A stretch of DNA of 64,000 bases from Acidimicrobium ferrooxidans (GCA_020723485.1 DYIU01000002.1:839190-903189); one strand, 5' to 3'; positions 43,372 through 53,617 are shown, counted from the first letter of the stretch. Notes: a model not told the origin generated them from the sequence alone. Program-made: numbers and translations.

Positions 43372-45954
43372 CTACCATGGAGGAAGCGGCTCGTCGATAG
43401 TCGAGTTCCTTCTCGCGTCGTGGAACTGCACGTTCGCGTTGAGTGCAATACCCCCGATGAGTCCCTGCACCATGTCGATCAACCACTGCGGGACGGCGGG
43501 GTCGTGATACTCGATGGCGACTATCTTGGTTGCCCCGTACATCATCACGTTTCGCAGCACGTTCTGGTTTGGAGCCCACCCGGTTCCGGTGCGCGGATTC
43601 GTTCCTGCGTGCGCCACGGGGCCGGCGATGGCATTCACGATGACGTCGGGGCTCAGGCCGCTCATGAGTCCCCTTATCATGTTCCCGGTGTTCACGAGCA
43701 GCGTCCGAGTGCCGGTCGGGCTCATGCTGGCCATGACCCCCGAGACCAGTTCCCGGGTTTCACTGTTACTCAGGATGGGTACCAGGATGTCCGTGTCGAT
43801 CCCCGCCGGGGCCGGCGCGAGCAGCGCCTCGGTCATTTCCGGGTGCGCGCTCATGGCGTCGGCAATCACGCCGCCGTCGAGCAGGCCCACCAGCTGGTTG
43901 GCCATGTTCTGGACGCCCGGAGAGTTGTTGACGATGTCCGCGATGTCAGTAGTGTTCGTGTAGGTGAGCATCTCCTGCAGGAACGCCCCGTTCTGGTTGA
44001 CAGCCGAGGCGACCACGCCGGGGTCCAGCACCGCCAGCAGGTTTGAGATGAACGCACCGTTGTTGTTGAGGAGCCCCGCGACGACGGCGGGGTCGAGGCC
44101 GTCGGAGAGCAGCCTCTCGGTGAAGTTCGCGCCCTGCGGGCTGTTCATTGGAGTGACCAGGCTCTGTATGGCACCGGTGTCGTTCCCTATCTGTGTGAGA
44201 AGGTTCCTGATAAACGTCCCGTTCGCGTTGACGGCGTTGCCCAGCACCTGGGTGTCCAGCTGGGGGAGCAGCGCAGTCAGGAAGTTGCGGCCCTGCACGG
44301 TGTTGAGAGCGCTCGCGGTCACCTGCGGATTCAGGTTGTTCATCAGTCCGGTCAGGAAGTCCCGGTTGTTGTTGACCACCCCGGAGATGACGCCGGCATC
44401 CAGGAGGCCGATGAGGTCGCTTGTCAGCTGCGGGTTGGCGTTCATCGCGTTCGCGAGGACTGTTGTGTTCAGCTTTCCGACAAGGCCGGTGAGGAAAGCG
44501 CCGTTGGCGTTGACCGCGCCGGCGACCACCGTCGTGTTCAGGTACTGCATGAGCTCCTTGGTCATGTCCGGGTTGTCATTGAGAGCGGCCGCAACGACCG
44601 CCGGGTCGAGCTTGCTCAACAGGGCCGCCAGGAACGCCCCGTTCTGGTTGACCGCCCAGGCCGTGTTCGCCGGGTTCATGGCGACCTGCAGCTGGGCCAC
44701 CCAGTCGGTGTTGTTGTTCACTATCCCGGCAATCACCTGGGGGTCGAGCTTCCCGATGAGCGTGGCCATCATGCCGCTGTTCGCGTTGAGGGCCCCCGCG
44801 AGCGACACCGGGTTGAGCTTGGCTATGACGTTGGTGAGGAACGCCTCGTTCTTCACGATGTTGGCTATGACCTCGGGGTCGGTGTTGTTCGTGAGCGTCA
44901 CTACGAACGGGATGTTGCTGTTAAGCACGCTCGCGATGACCGACGGGTCGAGCCCGTTCAACAGCCCGCTGGTGAAGCCGCCGATCTGGTTCACCAGCCC
45001 CGCGATCGACGCGGGCGACAGCTTCCCGATGAGCCGCGCCGTCATCGCCTGGTTGTCGGTGACCGCCTTAAGCACCTGGGGAGAGAGCCCCGCAAGCAGC
45101 CCGGCCACCATGTTGCCACTCTGGTTGACGACTCCCGCTATCACCGTAGGGCTGAGCATGCCGATCAACCTCGTGGTGAACGTCGGGTCCTGGTTGAGCG
45201 CGCGCGCCAGCATGCTCGGGCTGAGCTTGCCCACCAGGCTCGAGAGGAAAGGCCCGCTGCTGTTGAGGATGCTCGCGAGCACCCCGAGGTTGATGAAATC
45301 TATCGCCCTCGCGGTCACGTCGGCGTTTGCGTTCAGGGCGTTCGCAACTACGTCCGGGCTCAGCAGGCCCACCAGCTGCGTGACGAACGACTCGTTGGCG
45401 CTGACCGCGTCCGCCAGGACCTTCGGGTCGAGAAGGGCGGTCACCTTGTTCGTGAAGTCCATGCTGGTCTTCATGGTGTCAGCGACAGCCTGCGGGTCCA
45501 TTTCCCCGATGAGCTCGGAGAGCCACTTGCCGTTTGCGTTGACCGCGTCGGCGACCACCTGCGGCTCCAGGTAAACTGTGACCTCGACCACGACGTCCTG
45601 CACCCCGGCGTCACTGGTTGCCGCGGCCATGACCGCGGGGTCGAGATAGGAGATGAGCTCGGTGAGGAACTCGCCGTTTGCGTTGACCGCGTCGGCGATG
45701 ACCTCGGGCTCGATGTCCGCCAGCAGCTTGGACATCATCGTCGGGTCCGCGTTCAGGGCGGCTGCCAGGACCTTGGGGTCGAGGCCTGAGATCATGCCCG
45801 TGAGCAGCCCCTTCTGGCTGGCGACCTTGCCCAGGAGAACCCCTATCGGGCTCTTGGCAGGGATCACCATCGTTATGCCCAGGATGAAAGTAGCCAGCAG
45901 CAGCAGCACGACCGCTATATTTACTACTCCCTGTACTCCCCGCGATAGTAACAT
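43372..45954 (-). CDS. 23-residue-repeat envelope protein B
   Basis: 860 residues. Membrane helix (VNIAVVLLLLATFILGITMVI), then AKSPIGVLLGKVASQKGLLTG, then about 28 repeats from residue 58, e.g. LDPAVVAGLLNNNGAFIS and LDPKVLADAVSANESFVT. Repeats are interrupted near residue 590 by an insertion (IGNDTGAIQSLVTPMNS). The C-terminal domain (about 780-860) has a PQWLIDMVQGLIGG helix and a possible strand ALNANVQFHDAR; the first paralogue has a similar PQWIKAV segment. Asn at repeat positions 11 and 13 and aliphatic residues at fixed spacing define the fold. The gap to each neighbour is under 40 nt, so this is one operon. Confidence 0.85.
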   Translation of the reverse strand: MLLSRGVQGVVNIAVVLLLLATFILGITMVIPAKSPIGVLLGKVASQKGLLTGMISGLDPKVLAAALNADPTMMSKLLADIEPEVIADAVNANGEFLTELISYLDPAVMAAATSDAGVQDVVVEVTVYLEPQVVADAVNANGKWLSELIGEMDPQAVADTMKTSMDFTNKVTALLDPKVLADAVSANESFVTQLVGLLSPDVVANALNANADVTARAIDFINLGVLASILNSSGPFLSSLVGKLSPSMLARALNQDPTFTTRLIGMLSPTVIAGVVNQSGNMVAGLLAGLSPQVLKAVTDNQAMTARLIGKLSPASIAGLVNQIGGFTSGLLNGLDPSVIASVLNSNIPFVVTLTNNTDPEVIANIVKNEAFLTNVIAKLNPVSLAGALNANSGMMATLIGKLDPQVIAGIVNNNTDWVAQLQVAMNPANTAWAVNQNGAFLAALLSKLDPAVVAAALNDNPDMTKELMQYLNTTVVAGAVNANGAFLTGLVGKLNTTVLANAMNANPQLTSDLIGLLDAGVISGVVNNNRDFLTGLMNNLNPQVTASALNTVQGRNFLTALLPQLDTQVLGNAVNANGTFIRNLLTQIGNDTGAIQSLVTPMNSPQGANFTERLLSDGLDPAVVAGLLNNNGAFISNLLAVLDPGVVASAVNQNGAFLQEMLTYTNTTDIADIVNNSPGVQNMANQLVGLLDGGVIADAMSAHPEMTEALLAPAPAGIDTDILVPILSNSETRELVSGVMASMSPTGTRTLLVNTGNMIRGLMSGLSPDVIVNAIAGPVAHAGTNPRTGTGWAPNQNVLRNVMMYGATKIVAIEYHDPAVPQWLIDMVQGLIGGIALNANVQFHDARRNSTIDEPLPPW

Positions 45955-45990
45955 CCTAACTAAGCCTCCAGTCCAAAGAGCCCTTATTCC

Positions 45991-48807
45991 TCAGTCGTCG
46001 TAGCCCGGGTAATCCATCGCTCCCTCTACCATGTCCCTGACCCAGAGGTCGGCAACCGCCTTTATCCACTGAGGCCACCCGAACAGCCCCAGCAGCGGGA
46101 CCCTGGCCCACACCCTCACCCTTATCTTCAACTTGGCAAAGATGTTGGCGTCACCCAACTGCACGCTCTCGGTGAGGACGCCCGGGTTGAGCATGCCCAG
46201 CAGGTCTCCCATCATGTTGGGGTTCGCGTTCAGCGCGGTGGATATGATAGACGGGTCGACGTAGGAGAGCATCTGCCCCGTCGCCGCCGGGTTCGCGTTC
46301 ATGGCGGTGGCCAGCACCGCAGGGTCGAGGCCGCCCGGTGAGGTGATGAGCTGCAGGATGAGCCCGCCGGGGACCCCTGAGACGTTTGGTGTGTTCACCA
46401 GGTCCGCTATGACCGTCGGGTCGGTGCCGCCGATGAAGTCCGCGAGGAACGCCTCGTTGGAGTTGACCGCGTCCGCGATCGCCTGCAGCGCCCCGGGTGT
46501 CGTGCCTATCGCCCCCATGACCCGCGCCAGGAAATCGTTGTTGCCCTGCGCGAGGTGGACGCGGTGCATCATCTCGGCCATGCCCTGCGCGTCCAGGTTC
46601 GCCACCAGCAGGCTGACGAAGTCCGGGTTTGCCTCTAGCGCGGTGGCCACTATGTTCTCGTCGAGGTTCTGGAGCAGCCCCTCCAGGAACGCCGGGTTGT
46701 TGTTGACGGCGCCCCCGATTACCTCCTCGTCGAGGTAGGTCATGAGCTGCGTGACGAAAGCCGGGCTCTTCTTGGTGGCCTCCTTGACCACCGCGGGATT
46801 GAGCCCCGCAATGAGGTCGGTCACGAACTGCTCGTTGGCGTTCAATATGCCCCCGACGGTGGCCGGCGAAAGGTAGTTCAAGAGGTCAACGGTCATCTGC
46901 GGGTTGCTGTTGACCGCGGTCGCCACCACCGAGGCGTTGAGGTTTCCGACCAGGTTTCGCAGGAACGTCCCGTTGCCGTTGACCACGTTGGCGACGACCG
47001 AGGGGTCCGTCTCTCCCATGACCGCGGTCAGGAACGGCCCGTTGTTGTTGAGCACGCCGGCAAGCGCGGTGGGGCTCAACTTGCCCAACAGCCCGGTGAG
47101 GAAAGGCCCGTTGGCGTTGACTATCTTTGCCGTTACCTGCGGGTCCATCTTGCCCAGCAGCTGATTGATGAGAGAGCCGCTGTCGTTCACCACGCCGGCA
47201 ATGACGTCGGGGCTCAGGTTACCGATGAGGTCCTTTGCGGCCTGCGGCGCCGAATCGAGCGCCGCGGCGAGCACCTGCGGATTGAGCTTCTTGATGAGGG
47301 CGTCCAGGAACGCCTGGTTCGAGTTGACGATGCCGGAGACGATCGACGGGTCGGCCGCGGTGAGCACCTTGCTGAGGAACGCCTGGTTGTTTGCGACGGA
47401 CGCGATGAGGTCGGGCGACACGCCGCCCACGACGTCCGCCAGGAACTGCTTGTGGGCGTCCATGGTCTTCGTCATCTCGGCCGGGTCCAGGTTCTGGACC
47501 AGCGCGATGAGGAACGAGCCGTTGGCGTTGAGCGCCCCGGCCACGGCGGCGGGATTGATGGCCCCGACCACCCTGAGCATGAAGCCCTGGTTATTGATTA
47601 TGTCAGCCACGACAGTCGGATCCATGGAGTTCAGCAGCTTGGGCACGAACGATGCGTTCGCGTTGACGACCCCCGCGAGTACGTTAGGGTTGAGGCTGCC
47701 GAGAAGCCTGGCCAGCCAAGCCCCGTTGCTGTTCACGGCCAGTGCCAGCGGCTCGGGCTTGGTGTTCCTCATCATGGCCATGATGAACGCTTCATTGGAG
47801 TTCACCGCGTTCGCTATGACCCCGGTGTCGAGCCTGCCGAGCACCGCGCCGAGGAAAGCGCCGTTGTCATTCACTATCTTCGCCGTGTTCGCCGGGTCCA
47901 TCAGGCCCATGACGGCGGTAAGGAAAGGCCCGTTGTTGTTTACGGCATCCGCGATTACCACAGGCGACAGGAACGAGATGAGGCTCGTCACGAAGGCGCC
48001 GTTCTCGTTCAGGATGGTCGCGATGACCTGCGGGTCGAGGTACTGCATCAGGTCTGCGGTCAGCTCGGAGTTGGCCTTGACGACCCTGGCGAGCATCTCC
48101 GGGTCGAGGTACTTGATGAGCCCACTGACGGTCTTGCCGCTCTCGTTGAGGATGCGGGCCAGCACCTTCGGCTCGAGCATCCCGATGAGCTTGACGCTCA
48201 TCTCCGGGTTCTTGTTGACGGCGACCGCCACCACCTGCGGAGGCAGGGCAGCCATCGTCTCCGTGACGAACTGGGGGTTCTCGTTGATGGCCTGGGCGAC
48301 CGCCTTTGGGTCAGTGTTCTTTAGCATGCCCTCCAGGATGTACTTCTGGTTGGCGAGCGTTCCGACCACCTTGCCCACCGGCGTCTTGTTCGGCATCGCC
48401 ATGAGGCCGCCCACAATGAGCGTGACGAGCAGCAGCACAATGACCGTCGCGTTCACCAGTGCCTGCAGCCTGGAGTTCAACAGGAGGCTCCCGCCGGCCG
48501 CGGTCTTCGCGGCGCGCGCGCTCTTCCGCGGCGGCCCCGCCGCCGCGGCTCCCGCCGCGGCTGCAGCCACTGGAGCCGCGCCCATGCCGGCGGACAGGAC
48601 CCTCTGCCGGTACGCCTGCCGGGCCTCAGGGCTCATCGCCAGTTGCTGGGCGCTCTCGACCTTCAGGGCCGTCTTGAGGAACGGCTCCAGCTCATCTCGG
48701 ATGTCCGGGTGCTTGTTAAGGACATCCTCGAGCTTGCCCGGGTCCTTTCGGACAACCTCGAGCAACCTGTCGAAAAGGTTACCTGAATCTTCATTCAAGC
48801 TAACCAC
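45991..48807 (-). CDS. 23-residue-repeat envelope protein A with DUF5667-like N-terminus
   Basis: 938 residues, GTG start. Residues 1-75 form a helical cytoplasmic segment (DRLLEVVRKDPGKLEDVL, HPDIRDELEPFLKTALKV, MSPEARQAYRQRVLSAG) resembling the DUF5667-type domains found beside ECF sigma factors. An Ala-rich linker, one membrane helix (about 116-137) and the shared block NKTPVGKVVGTLANQKYILEG follow. About 30 repeats of 23 residues then run from 165 to 880. The C-terminus is a basic-aromatic segment (LKIRVRVWARVP, WPQWIKAVADLW). First of three paralogues, 126 nt after the sigma-factor gene. A role as sigma regulator with a large exterior sensor or scaffold is inference. Confidence 0.85.
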   Translation of the reverse strand: MVSLNEDSGNLFDRLLEVVRKDPGKLEDVLNKHPDIRDELEPFLKTALKVESAQQLAMSPEARQAYRQRVLSAGMGAAPVAAAAAGAAAAGPPRKSARAAKTAAGGSLLLNSRLQALVNATVIVLLLVTLIVGGLMAMPNKTPVGKVVGTLANQKYILEGMLKNTDPKAVAQAINENPQFVTETMAALPPQVVAVAVNKNPEMSVKLIGMLEPKVLARILNESGKTVSGLIKYLDPEMLARVVKANSELTADLMQYLDPQVIATILNENGAFVTSLISFLSPVVIADAVNNNGPFLTAVMGLMDPANTAKIVNDNGAFLGAVLGRLDTGVIANAVNSNEAFIMAMMRNTKPEPLALAVNSNGAWLARLLGSLNPNVLAGVVNANASFVPKLLNSMDPTVVADIINNQGFMLRVVGAINPAAVAGALNANGSFLIALVQNLDPAEMTKTMDAHKQFLADVVGGVSPDLIASVANNQAFLSKVLTAADPSIVSGIVNSNQAFLDALIKKLNPQVLAAALDSAPQAAKDLIGNLSPDVIAGVVNDSGSLINQLLGKMDPQVTAKIVNANGPFLTGLLGKLSPTALAGVLNNNGPFLTAVMGETDPSVVANVVNGNGTFLRNLVGNLNASVVATAVNSNPQMTVDLLNYLSPATVGGILNANEQFVTDLIAGLNPAVVKEATKKSPAFVTQLMTYLDEEVIGGAVNNNPAFLEGLLQNLDENIVATALEANPDFVSLLVANLDAQGMAEMMHRVHLAQGNNDFLARVMGAIGTTPGALQAIADAVNSNEAFLADFIGGTDPTVIADLVNTPNVSGVPGGLILQLITSPGGLDPAVLATAMNANPAATGQMLSYVDPSIISTALNANPNMMGDLLGMLNPGVLTESVQLGDANIFAKLKIRVRVWARVPLLGLFGWPQWIKAVADLWVRDMVEGAMDYPGYDD

Positions 48808-48933
48808 TTCCCACCTTCCATTTTAAGAACATCACGACACTAGGATTTCCCGATATTCTAAACGCTTTCTCTCCCGCAAAGATACGGGTCGAGGGCGAAG
48901 CAAGCGAGAAAGTGAAAGGGCTACCGGACCCGA

Positions 48934-49512
48934 TTATGAGGATTCCGCGTAATCGGGCCCGCTCGAGTTGCCGAGGATCCGGTTGAGGGAGAGAAGCCCG
49001 CGCTTCTGGGTGGACTTTACCGCCCCGACCGAAATCCCCATGATCTCCGCCACCTGGCCGTTCGAGAGGTTGTCGATGAACTTGAGCACCAGCACCTCTC
49101 GCTGGTTGTGGGTGAGCTTCTGCATCGCCCCGTACAGCCGTTCGCTCTCCATGTCCGCCATCACCGTCTCAACGGGATTGCCCCTGGTGGACGCCGCCGG
49201 GGGCTGCTCCTCCATCGGCACGTTCTCCCGCTTTGATTCCCTGCGGAAGTAGTCGACCACAAGGTTGTGCGCGATACGATACAGCCATGAGCTGAATGCC
49301 ACGTCTCGCAGCTCGTACGAATCGAGGTTTTCGAAGGCCTTGAGGAATGTCTGGCCGGTGAGGTCCTGCGCTTCAGTGAAATTCCCGACCTTGTAATAGA
49401 TGTAACGGAAGATCTGGTCCACGTACTCGTCGTACAGTTGCCCGAAAGCGTCAGGGTCGCGGCCCCCCTTGGCCTTCTTGACCAGAGTTCTGATGCCGGC
49501 CTCGCTAGCCAC
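48934..49512 (-). CDS. RNA polymerase ECF-type sigma factor
   Basis: 192 residues, GTG start. Region 2: FGQLYDEYVDQIFRYIYYKVGN, then AQDLTGQTFLKAFEN and WLYRIAHNLVVDYFRR. Region 4: LTHNQREVLVLKFIDNLSNGQVAEIMGISVGAVKSTQKRGL, with a helix-turn-helix. There is no sigma region 1.1 or 3. It is first in the order sigma, repeat proteins A-B-C, zinc-finger protein, so it probably controls that operon or is controlled by protein A. The 126-nt gap to gene A shows no certain ECF promoter. Confidence 0.93.
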   Translation of the reverse strand: MASEAGIRTLVKKAKGGRDPDAFGQLYDEYVDQIFRYIYYKVGNFTEAQDLTGQTFLKAFENLDSYELRDVAFSSWLYRIAHNLVVDYFRRESKRENVPMEEQPPAASTRGNPVETVMADMESERLYGAMQKLTHNQREVLVLKFIDNLSNGQVAEIMGISVGAVKSTQKRGLLSLNRILGNSSGPDYAESS

Positions 49513-49784
49513 TGACGTACTCCCGTCTTCCAGTTCTGCTCAAAGGACGGGTACCCCCTCTGGTGAGAAAAAGGGGTCAGTCAACCCACTCCCAGCTCCA
49601 CCAGTGCCTATAGTTATCTAAAGTTAAGAACCGTTAACTTCAGTTTACTACATTTTCGACATTTTTCCAGATTTTGATAACTCTGTCAAAGGATGTCGCG
49701 AGGTGATTATACCCGGTTGTCAGAAAAATGATACCTACTTCCGTTAAAAATCACTCATATGGTTGTCCTTTTCAGTGGGTCGGT
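49513..49784. other. AT-rich divergent intergenic region (sigma factor / Tad locus)
   Basis: About 270 bp with no gene. The centre (49610-49740) is much richer in A+T than the surroundings and contains TTAAC/GTTAA inverted motifs (AAGTTAAGAACCGTTAACTT). A lone GGGGTCAG at 49573-49580 is probably not a full REP-like element. Likely regulatory DNA for both directions. Confidence 0.5.
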
Positions 49785-49825
49785 TTGACCACCGGCAACA
49801 GCCGTGCTAGGATTTGCTTGTACTG
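49785..49825 (+). promoter_or_regulatory. Sigma-70-type promoter with downstream TTGCTTGTACTG block, Tad promoter 1
   Basis: TTGACC (49785-49790), a 17-bp spacer, then an extended -10 TGC TAGGAT (49808-49813). Immediately after it comes TTGCTTGTACTG (49814-49825), which spans the expected start of transcription. The same block follows the -10 of two other Tad promoters. Confidence 0.8.
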
Positions 49826-49893
49826 CTGGTCTTCGCAGGAGACCTCGGCCCTACAGGCCGGGGAGTTACAGGAATCCACTCGATTTGAGCTCA

Positions 49894-50679
49894 ATGTCTT
49901 CCATAGCCGCCGCGGGGACAGGGGCGCGACGAAGGCCGCCCGTCATCGGGAACTCCGCACGCTGCACTGTGTTTCACGGTGCGGCGGGCGGGGTCGGGGC
50001 GACCTTCCTCGCGTCGGAATCTGTCGCGATGCTCTCGTCCGCGGGCCACCGGGTAGCGGTCGTGGATGCTCACGCTTCGAGGGGAGCCATGCACTACCGC
50101 CTCGATGTCCCGCTCGGCAGGGGCGTTTTCACCATCCAGGACCTGGTACCGGTCCTCGGCGACATGGACGAAAGGATGGTCGACAACGTCCTTACGGCCT
50201 GCCCATGCGGCGCCCGCATGGTGCTTTCCGGGACCGGTGGCGTGGACGAAGCCGCCCTGGCCCCGGAGCAGGTCCACCAGGTGACGGCAGTCCTGAGACA
50301 CAGGTTCGATCACGTCGTGGTGGACACCAGGCCGACAGGAGAAGGCACTGCCATCGCCGGCGCGTGCCGGGACGTCACGGTTGTGCTGGTCGTCATACCG
50401 GAACTCACATGCCTCGGGGGGGCGAGGCGCGCGCTGGATTCCCTCGCCGGGCTCGGGTTCGAACGTGCCGACGTGAAGCTCGTGGTCAACCGCTCTCTCG
50501 GCAGAAGGGACGCCCTGACCCTGCCTGACATCGAATCCTGCCTGGGAGTTCCCGCGGCCGCCCTCCTGCCCGAGGAGACCGCGACCTGTCGACGCGCCGC
50601 GCTCGAGGGAGCCTTCGTCCACTCGGGAAGGTCGGAGCTCGGCAGGGACCTGCGGGCCATGGTGAACCTTCTCTTCTGA
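49894..50679 (+). CDS. CpaE/TadZ-like P-loop ATPase
   Basis: About 261 residues. The ATG at 49894 is chosen because the longer frame begins before the predicted transcription start. A MinD/ParA-like fold: deviant Walker A HGAAGGVGATFLASE, VAVVDAHASRGAMHYRL, HVVVDTRP, VVIPEL, LVVNR. The usual Walker lysine (GKT) is replaced by GAT, as in some TadZ proteins, so ATP hydrolysis may be lost. It probably positions the Tad pilus machine at the membrane. There is no N-terminal receiver domain. Confidence 0.82.
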   Translation: MSSIAAAGTGARRRPPVIGNSARCTVFHGAAGGVGATFLASESVAMLSSAGHRVAVVDAHASRGAMHYRLDVPLGRGVFTIQDLVPVLGDMDERMVDNVLTACPCGARMVLSGTGGVDEAALAPEQVHQVTAVLRHRFDHVVVDTRPTGEGTAIAGACRDVTVVLVVIPELTCLGGARRALDSLAGLGFERADVKLVVNRSLGRRDALTLPDIESCLGVPAAALLPEETATCRRAALEGAFVHSGRSELGRDLRAMVNLLF

Positions 50680-50755
50680 CTCGAGGCGGCCCACGGCCCG
50701 GTTCGCCCGCCGTGCCGGCCCCGGGCTTCGTCCGTTCCAACGACCGCGCCTCTGA

Positions 50756-50796
50756 TTGACAGCCGCTCCCGCATATCATAAAATCTGCTTGTATTG
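50756..50796 (+). promoter_or_regulatory. Sigma-70-type promoter with CTGCTTGTATTG block, Tad promoter 2
   Basis: TTGACA (50756-50761), a 17-bp spacer, TAAAAT (50779-50784), then CTGCTTGTATTG (50785-50796). It lies between the CpaE-like gene and tadA, so tadA-tadB-tadC can be expressed independently. Its presence rules out the longer tadA frame starting at 50756. Confidence 0.8.
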
Positions 50797-50830
50797 CTTA
50801 TCCGGCTCTCCTCGTGACGAAAGGCCTCCG

Positions 50831-51981
<1,151 letters not shown>

Positions 51982-51985
<4 letters not shown>

Positions 51986-52731
51986 GGTGGATCGCCGTCG
52001 CCCTCTGTGGGGCCGCCTCGCTGTATTTCCTGCTGCGCCGGGGCCGGGCGCGCTCCCGCGCCTCGGCGAAGCGGTCCCTGAAGAGACACATACCCGGCGA
52101 CGCATTCACCCAGGGTGCCGGCAGCCGCTTCGCTCGGATCTCCGCCCGGCTCGCGGCGGCCGCCGGTGAGTTCAGGACCCTCTCGGGACGGCAAGCCAGG
52201 TCCGGGCAGTGTGATCTCCTGGTAGCGAGCCTCACCACATACATGCAGTGCGGTGTCCCGTTCGAGGAGGCTCTCTCACTCTGTGTCCAGGACCTGCTGC
52301 CCCCGGTGCGCGAACACCTTCTGCGCTTCTCGAGCCAGCTCGAGCTCGGCGCAGATGTGCCGCATGCCCTGGCTGAGCTCGTTCGCGCTCTCGACAGCCG
52401 CGACTTCGAGCTGGTCGCTATGGCCGCCGTGACTTCCCGGGAAACCGGCTCCGACATAAGGTCGGTCATGAGGGCCCTCGGCGAAGCAGCCCGGGAGCGC
52501 GCGGCCATCCGGCGCGAGCTCGACACCCAGACGATTCAGGGCAGGCTCTCGGGACGTATCGTGGCAGGGTTGCCTCTCATATTCCTGTCTCTCTCGTGTG
52601 CTGTCTCGCGCGGTACCCTGTCCGTCCTCTTCGGCAGCCCCGCCGGTATCCTGATGCTGGCCGCGGCCGGCGTGCTCAACCTCTTCGGATTCCTCTGGAT
52701 AAGAAAGATACTCGACGTCGAGACCTGGTGA
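51982..52731 (+). CDS. tadB: Tad pilus inner-membrane protein TadB
   Basis: 249 residues, GTG start. One N-terminal helix, then the T2SF/GspF-type domain (SLTTYMQCGVPFEEALSLC, SRDFELVAMAAVTSRETGSDI) and two C-terminal helices (GLPLIFLSLSCAVS, ILMLAAAGVLNLFGFLWI). Slightly shorter than typical TadB. With TadC it forms the membrane platform on which TadA acts. Confidence 0.85.
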
Positions 52732-52744
52732 CCCGGGAGGCGAA

Positions 52745-53617
52745 GTGCTCTTCACGGTAGCGACCGCGTTCCTTGCGCTTTACTTCCTGGCCAGGGGAGC
52801 GGGCCCTGGCGCAGGCGAGGAGCCGCTGTCGAGGCTGCGTCGTCTCGACGGGAGGTCCTCGCAGGTGAGTACCCGCAGAGCCAGCCGCAGGACAGGGCTG
52901 GCTGCTGCTCTGCTGGAAATGCCGCGCCGCATCGCCCCGCCTCCTCTCCGGCGCCTGATGGAATCCGGCCTGGCCGACATCGAACCGCTCTCCGGGCTCA
53001 CACTGGAGCGCATGGTAGGCATGCGCGCCTGGGCTTCGGCAGGGCTGCCCGTCGTGGTCATCGTCTCGCTCGGCTTCTCCCGTCTCTCAGCTGCGCTGGC
53101 CTTCCCTCTTTCAGCAGTCGGGTTCATGCTCCCGGTGATGCTTGCTTCCAGGCGCCGGAAGGCATACCTCGGTTCCGTGCTCGCGGACCTCCCATATGCA
53201 GCCGACCTGCTCTTCGCGCACGTCCTGGGGGGCAAGAACCTGGACCAGGCGTTCCGGGGCGCGGCGAAGATGTGCCCTGGAGCGCTGGGGGAACTGCTCA
53301 CCCGGGCTGTCAGGGAGATGGACCTCGGTGCGGGGCGCGACGAGGCTTTCGCCGAACTTACGGGCCGGTGCCCCGTCGGCGAGCTCTCCTCTCTTCTGCG
53401 CTCGCTCCTCGAGTCGGAGCGCCGCGGCCACGAACTCTCCGAGACCCTCGGCGTCTTCTCTCGGGAGATGAGGCTGAGGCGCCGGGACGAGGTGAGGACC
53501 AAGGTGGCCAAAGCGCCTCTGCAGATGCTGGCGCCCCTGGTGTTCCTGATACTCCCGGCGTCAGTGCTGTTGACAGTCGGGCCCACGTTCCTGGTGACCT
53601 TGAGGAACATCGTCTGA
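52745..53617 (+). CDS. tadC: Tad pilus inner-membrane protein TadC
   Basis: 290 residues, GTG start. Helices at about 95-140, and a T2SF domain with LADLPYAADLLFAHVLGGKNLDQAFR and LLESERRGHELSETLGVFSREMRLRRRDEV, followed by PLQMLAPLVFLILPASVLLTVGP. This conserved end is the TadC signature. It is 13 nt after tadB. No further Tad gene follows until 57.5 kb. Confidence 0.87.
   Translation: MLFTVATAFLALYFLARGAGPGAGEEPLSRLRRLDGRSSQVSTRRASRRTGLAAALLEMPRRIAPPPLRRLMESGLADIEPLSGLTLERMVGMRAWASAGLPVVVIVSLGFSRLSAALAFPLSAVGFMLPVMLASRRRKAYLGSVLADLPYAADLLFAHVLGGKNLDQAFRGAAKMCPGALGELLTRAVREMDLGAGRDEAFAELTGRCPVGELSSLLRSLLESERRGHELSETLGVFSREMRLRRRDEVRTKVAKAPLQMLAPLVFLILPASVLLTVGPTFLVTLRNIV

Noticed and set aside
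40852-48807. 69-bp periodic DNA that could be mistaken for a repeat array or CRISPR
   Set aside because: The period is exactly 23 codons, the copies diverge with protein-level constraint, and each stretch is one long open frame; there are no identical repeats with unique spacers.
40852-48807. Resemblance of LDPxVVAxAVNxN to TALE repeats (LTPxQVVAIASN)
   Set aside because: TALE units are 33-35 residues with a different second helix and variable diresidue; here the unit is 23 residues and the proteins carry a membrane anchor. Similarity is limited to a short helix start.
43964-48826. Long plus-strand frames opposite the repeat proteins (536 and 553 codons)
   Set aside because: They mirror the periodic codon usage of the minus-strand repeat genes and begin without an RBS; no independent evidence.
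49573-49580. GGGGTCAG as another REP-like element
   Set aside because: There is no extended arm, no inverted partner and no nearby gene end in the right position.
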